A DNA stretch of 64,000 nt from NCBI GenBank assembly GCA_031432545.1, contig JAVKGX010000001.1, positions 640,411 to 704,410 of the forward strand, written 5' to 3'. Origin of the DNA: Armatimonadota bacterium. GTDB taxonomy: Bacteria; Sysuimicrobiota; Sysuimicrobiia; Sysuimicrobiales; Sysuimicrobiaceae. Both the position numbers and the translations under genes were made by a program. Of the stretch, positions 61,256 to 64,000 are shown one piece after another; the first letter of the stretch is position 1, and every line of letters starts with the position of its first letter. The notes beneath the pieces were generated by a model that was given only the letters and a program-made list of their open reading frames with translations, was not told the origin of the DNA and did no database searches.

Positions 61256-61628
61256 CTAGCCCCCGATCCGCTTGGGTAGCAGCGTCACCTGCTCCGAGCC
61301 TTCTGCGAGGGTACGAACCTCGTCCATCAGCACACGCATGAGCACCAGCCCCAGTTCGGGATGGTCGGGCGAGGACAGGGCGGAGCCGGCGTACGCGACC
61401 CGGATCTCCAGCCGATCTGGGCAGACCGTGAAACGTACCCGGATCGGCGCCGGCCAGGACACCGGCGGTACAGGCCTCGGCGACCGCCAGGCGCAGGTCC
61501 TCGACGTCTTCCACCGTGAAGGGCAGTCGGGCGGCGACCGCAGCCGTCACGAGGCGTACGGCCGCCATGTACTCCGCTCGACTGGGAACGACGAGATCGA
61601 TCTGCTCGGTGCCCGCAGCCTGCGGCAT
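61256..61628 (-). pseudogene. Anti-sigma factor kinase (RsbW/SpoIIAB-like), frameshifted
   Basis: ATG 61628 follows AGGAGA and begins MPQAAGTEQIDLVVPSRAE; the family pattern VEDLRLAVAEACT then leads into the N box, where the needed Asn-containing continuation is lost. The rest of the family sequence (PIRVRFTVCPDRLEIRVAYAG, PELGLVLMRVLMDEV) continues in a different frame to a stop at 61256-61258. The N-box loss and frameshift make the ATP site non-functional as read. Confidence 0.7.
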
Positions 61629-61862
61629 CGCTTTCTCCTGTCCCGCGGGCGTTCCCGACCCGTGCGCTTCGAGCCCGCGGCGGTCCTGCTTGCCGTGCCT
61701 TCGCCGGCGCCCCGCACCGGTCCTCCGGGGCCGACCGCCGTGAGTGGGATCGTTCTCCAACGCGCAGCGTGCGGGAAGGTGCGACACCGAGATGGGCACG
61801 CGGAGATGTGGAATGAGTCGGGACGTCGCGAAGACGGTCCGAGCGCCGCCGGCGGAAGAGGA

Positions 61863-62615
61863 CTAGGGCTCAGACTCACTGGGTTCGAACGCATACCGGG
61901 TGAGCAGTTCGCCTCTGTGTTCGCGGAGTTCACGCAACGCCAGCCGGCGCGGGCCGGGGAGGTCGCCGGTGACGATGCGGTGCGGGGACCGACCGACGAC
62001 GATCGGCGCGATCGTCAGGAACAGTTCGTCCACCAGCCCGCGCGAGATCAGCGCCGCGTTGAGCGTCGGTCCTCCCTCGCACAGCAGCCGGCGGATGCCC
62101 ATCTCGCGCAGGCGACGCAGCGCGGCATCGAAGTCCACCTCGTGCGCCCCCGCCGTGAGGATGTCGGCGGCGGCCTGCAGCATCGCCCGGGCCCGCGGAC
62201 CGGATCGCTCGGTTGTCACGATCAGCGGGCGGTTTTCGGGATCGGAAAACATCCGCGCCGCAGGATCGAGGCTCACGCGGCCGGTCACGACGACCAGGCG
62301 TGGGGCGAGAGCCTGTCCGCGCGCGCGCCGCCTCTGCTGCCCTTCGGCGGACAGGCGGGGAGGCCTGTAGTCTTCGTCCCGTGCCGTGCCGGCCCCGACC
62401 AGGATGGCGTCGGCGGTCTCGCGCAGGCGACGGAAAGCGATCCGGTCGGCTTCCCCGCCCAGACCCCGCGACCGCCCGCCGATCGTGGCCGCCCCATCGG
62501 CGCTGCTCACCATGTTCACGTACAGGTACGGACGCTGCCCGCCCTCCCCCAGCTGGAGGTCCAAGTAGAGAGCGTCGAGCGGTTCGTCGCGGGCGACGGG
62601 GATCAACTGACGCAT
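61863..62615 (-). CDS. RibD C-terminal-type pyrimidine reductase
   Basis: A 250-residue NADPH-binding protein of the RibD_C/dihydrofolate-reductase fold. It has RPYLYVNMVSSADGAATIGG, LRETADAILVGAGTARDEDY, VTGRVSLDPAARMF and the terminal CEGGPTLNAALIS. As a stand-alone reductase it resembles the 2,5-diamino-6-ribosylamino-pyrimidinone-phosphate reductase of riboflavin synthesis, but no rib genes are near, so another deazaflavin or pterin role is possible. ATG 62615 gives a good N terminus. 61629-61862 upstream of the anti-sigma remnant holds no recognisable gene. Confidence 0.8.
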   Translation of the reverse strand: MRQLIPVARDEPLDALYLDLQLGEGGQRPYLYVNMVSSADGAATIGGRSRGLGGEADRIAFRRLRETADAILVGAGTARDEDYRPPRLSAEGQQRRRARGQALAPRLVVVTGRVSLDPAARMFSDPENRPLIVTTERSGPRARAMLQAAADILTAGAHEVDFDAALRRLREMGIRRLLCEGGPTLNAALISRGLVDELFLTIAPIVVGRSPHRIVTGDLPGPRRLALRELREHRGELLTRYAFEPSESEP

Positions 62616-62658
62616 CGACCCGGACGCCTTCGCCACAGCGAGCCGACCGACCTTCCGC

Positions 62659-62687
62659 TTGTCCACTTCCCTGCGAGCGACTATCCT
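62659..62687 (+). promoter_or_regulatory. Promoter of mgtE
   Basis: -35 TTGTCC (62659-62664), 17-bp spacer, -10 TATCCT (62682-62687), in the divergent gap between the reductase gene and mgtE. I looked for an M-box Mg2+ riboswitch in this 138-base gap and saw none. Confidence 0.5.
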
Positions 62688-62753
62688 ATGCAGGCACGGG
62701 GTGCGCATCGAGATGACGACCTCTTCGGCAGGACAGGACTCAGGCGGTAGCCC

Positions 62754-64000
62754 ATGGATTCCGCCCGCCTCGAACGCGCCAAGGGCTATCTGGCCGAGCG
62801 CCGGCTCCCGGAGCTGCGGGCGCTCGTGGCCCAACTCCACCCGGCCGACCTAGCCGACCTGTTCACCGATCTAGAGCAGCCCGAGCGCCTGTTCCTCTTG
62901 TTGCTCCTCGAACCCGACAAGGCCGCAGACGTCCTGGAGGAGCTGCCTGACGACGTCCGCGTCGAGCTGCTGGACCGGCTCAGCGACGAGCAGGCCTCTC
63001 ACCTGATCCTCGAGATGGAGGCCGACGAGGCCGCAGACGTGCTGGGTGAGTTGCCGGCGGAGCGGGCGCGCAGGCTGCTGGCCCGCATGGGCCGCGAGGA
63101 GGCCGAGGAGTTCTCCGGCCTGCTGTGCTACCCCGAGGACACCGCCGGCGGATTGATGACGACCGAGTTCGTCTCGGTCGCCGATCACCTGCGCGTCGAA
63201 GATGCGATCGCGGAGCTGCGCCGCATCGGTCGGGACATCGAACTCCCGTACTACGTCTACGTCACCGACCGCGAAGGCGTCCTGCGGGGCGTCGTCTCGC
63301 TGCGGGACCTGGTCACCGCACCCGTGGACGCGCCGGTTCGCGAGATCATGCGCACCGATCCGGTCACCGTCTCCCCCGACACCGACCAGGAAGAGGCCGC
63401 GCGGATTCTCGAGAAGTACGACCTGCTGGCACTGCCCGTCTGCGATCGCGCGGGCCGGCTGCTGGGCATCGTCACCGCCGACGACCTGCTGCGCGTCGTG
63501 GGAGAGGAAGGCACCGAGGACGTGCTCGCCCTCGTCGGTGCCCCAGCACGCGCGGACATGCGGACGTACGCCTTTCCGTGGAGCGCCGTGGCCCGGCGTA
63601 CGCTGTTCTTGGTCTTCAACCTGCTGCTCAACCTCATCGCCGCCACTTTGATCAGCCGGTTCACCGAGGTCCTTGAGGCCATGGTGGCCGTAGCGTTCTT
63701 CTTGCCGATGCTGGCCGCCACGGCGGGCAACGTCGGCACGCAGTCGCTGGCGTTGGCGGTCCGGGGGCTGGCCACCGGTCGGTTCGGCCCCGACCGGTGG
63801 CGCCAGGCGCGGCGCGAGGGGTGGACCGGCGCGTTGGTCGGTCTGGCGTGCGGTGTGTTGGTCGGCGGCTTTGCGGCTGTCTGGCAACAGGACCTGCGCC
63901 TGGGAGTGGTCGTTGGGGGGGCGATGTGGCTGGCACTGGTGGTCGCCGCTCCCCTGGGGATGTTCGTGCCGTTCGCCCTCAACCGCCTGGGGCTCGATCC
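62754..64000 (+). CDS. mgtE: Magnesium transporter MgtE; 3' end outside window
   Basis: A Mg2+ channel gated by cytosolic Mg2+. About 415 residues are visible. The N-terminal superhelical domain (about 1-125; LLEPDKAADVLEELP repeats) is followed by paired CBS domains (about 130-255; MRTDPVTVSPDTDQEEAARIL) and the membrane domain with NLLLNLIAATLI and the pore motif ATAGNVGTQSLALAVRG. The last transmembrane segments run off the window. Confidence 0.93.
   Translation, partial: MDSARLERAKGYLAERRLPELRALVAQLHPADLADLFTDLEQPERLFLLLLLEPDKAADVLEELPDDVRVELLDRLSDEQASHLILEMEADEAADVLGELPAERARRLLARMGREEAEEFSGLLCYPEDTAGGLMTTEFVSVADHLRVEDAIAELRRIGRDIELPYYVYVTDREGVLRGVVSLRDLVTAPVDAPVREIMRTDPVTVSPDTDQEEAARILEKYDLLALPVCDRAGRLLGIVTADDLLRVVGEEGTEDVLALVGAPARADMRTYAFPWSAVARRTLFLVFNLLLNLIAATLISRFTEVLEAMVAVAFFLPMLAATAGNVGTQSLALAVRGLATGRFGPDRWRQARREGWTGALVGLACGVLVGGFAAVWQQDLRLGVVVGGAMWLALVVAAPLGMFVPFALNRLGLD

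Noticed and set aside
62616-62753. M-box magnesium riboswitch upstream of mgtE
   Set aside because: None of the conserved M-box blocks is visible and the gap is too short for the full aptamer plus a promoter.

Overview
The window is strongly GC-rich, uses many GTG and TTG starts, and is packed with head-to-tail genes on the + strand that often overlap by 4 bases. The content is chromosomal housekeeping. It has a dcw cell-wall and division cluster, an FHA/PP2C/PASTA-kinase signalling operon, a meso-diaminopimelate-type MurE, a four-domain S1, VanW and SigH families, a B12-dependent ribonucleotide reductase and a 7Fe-type ferredoxin, and no outer-membrane genes. This suggests a Gram-positive-like (Terrabacteria) lineage with traits of both Actinobacteria and Firmicutes, perhaps Armatimonadota or CSP1-3/Sysuimicrobiota. 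That placement is inference from gene families and gene order, not a computed phylogeny.

Layout. 1-14.3 kb: priA(partial)-def-fmt-M48-like zinc peptidase-rsmB-rlmN, then fhaA-fhaB-pstP-rodA-pbpA-pknB, rpe and a histone-deacetylase-family gene. 14.3-19.0 kb: ribosomal protein S1, tRNA-Pro(CGG) followed by a direct repeat carrying a second copy of its 3' end, a secreted protein on the - strand, a coiled-coil zinc-ribbon protein, RNase HI, RNase P RNA and a small zinc-ribbon protein. 19.2-36.6 kb: a nearly complete dcw cluster, mraZ-rsmH-ftsL-ftsI-murE-murF-mraY-murD-ftsW-murG-murC-murB-ftsQ-ftsA-ftsZ, headed by a promoter with three MraZ boxes. 36.6-46.7 kb: a site-2-type protease, an ABC exporter, nrdR-nrdJ with an NrdR-box-like palindrome, mutY, small membrane proteins, an XRE regulator, a ferredoxin and an orphan phosphonate-type binding protein. 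46.7-55.2 kb: radA-PIN/TRAM-ispD-ispF-cysS-rlmB-vanW-sigH, a trimmed form of the Firmicutes radA...sigH cluster without disA. 55.2-64 kb: moaA, a MaoC-fold gene, tRNA-Thr(TGT), a GAF-GAF-GGDEF diguanylate cyclase, galactokinase, a decayed region, a RibD-type reductase and mgtE (partial).

How the genes work together: the first operon couples protein maturation and rRNA modification to Ser/Thr phosphorylation control of elongation (RodA/PbpA); the dcw cluster makes lipid II and the divisome; nrdR-nrdJ form an autoregulated dNTP unit.

The least ordinary stretch is about 58.6-61.7 kb. A general-stress-type sigma factor gene is broken by an oppositely oriented DUF4118-GAF sensor fragment bounded by 8-bp inverted repeats. 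Its upstream anti-sigma gene is frameshifted at the ATP-binding N box, and a GH36-like alpha-galactosidase N-terminal remnant abuts galK. I found no CRISPR array, prophage or intact transposon, and no clear new multi-gene system. The best leads are this broken sigma locus, non-canonical P-loops in both MurE and MurD, and a long inverted repeat between mraZ and rsmH.
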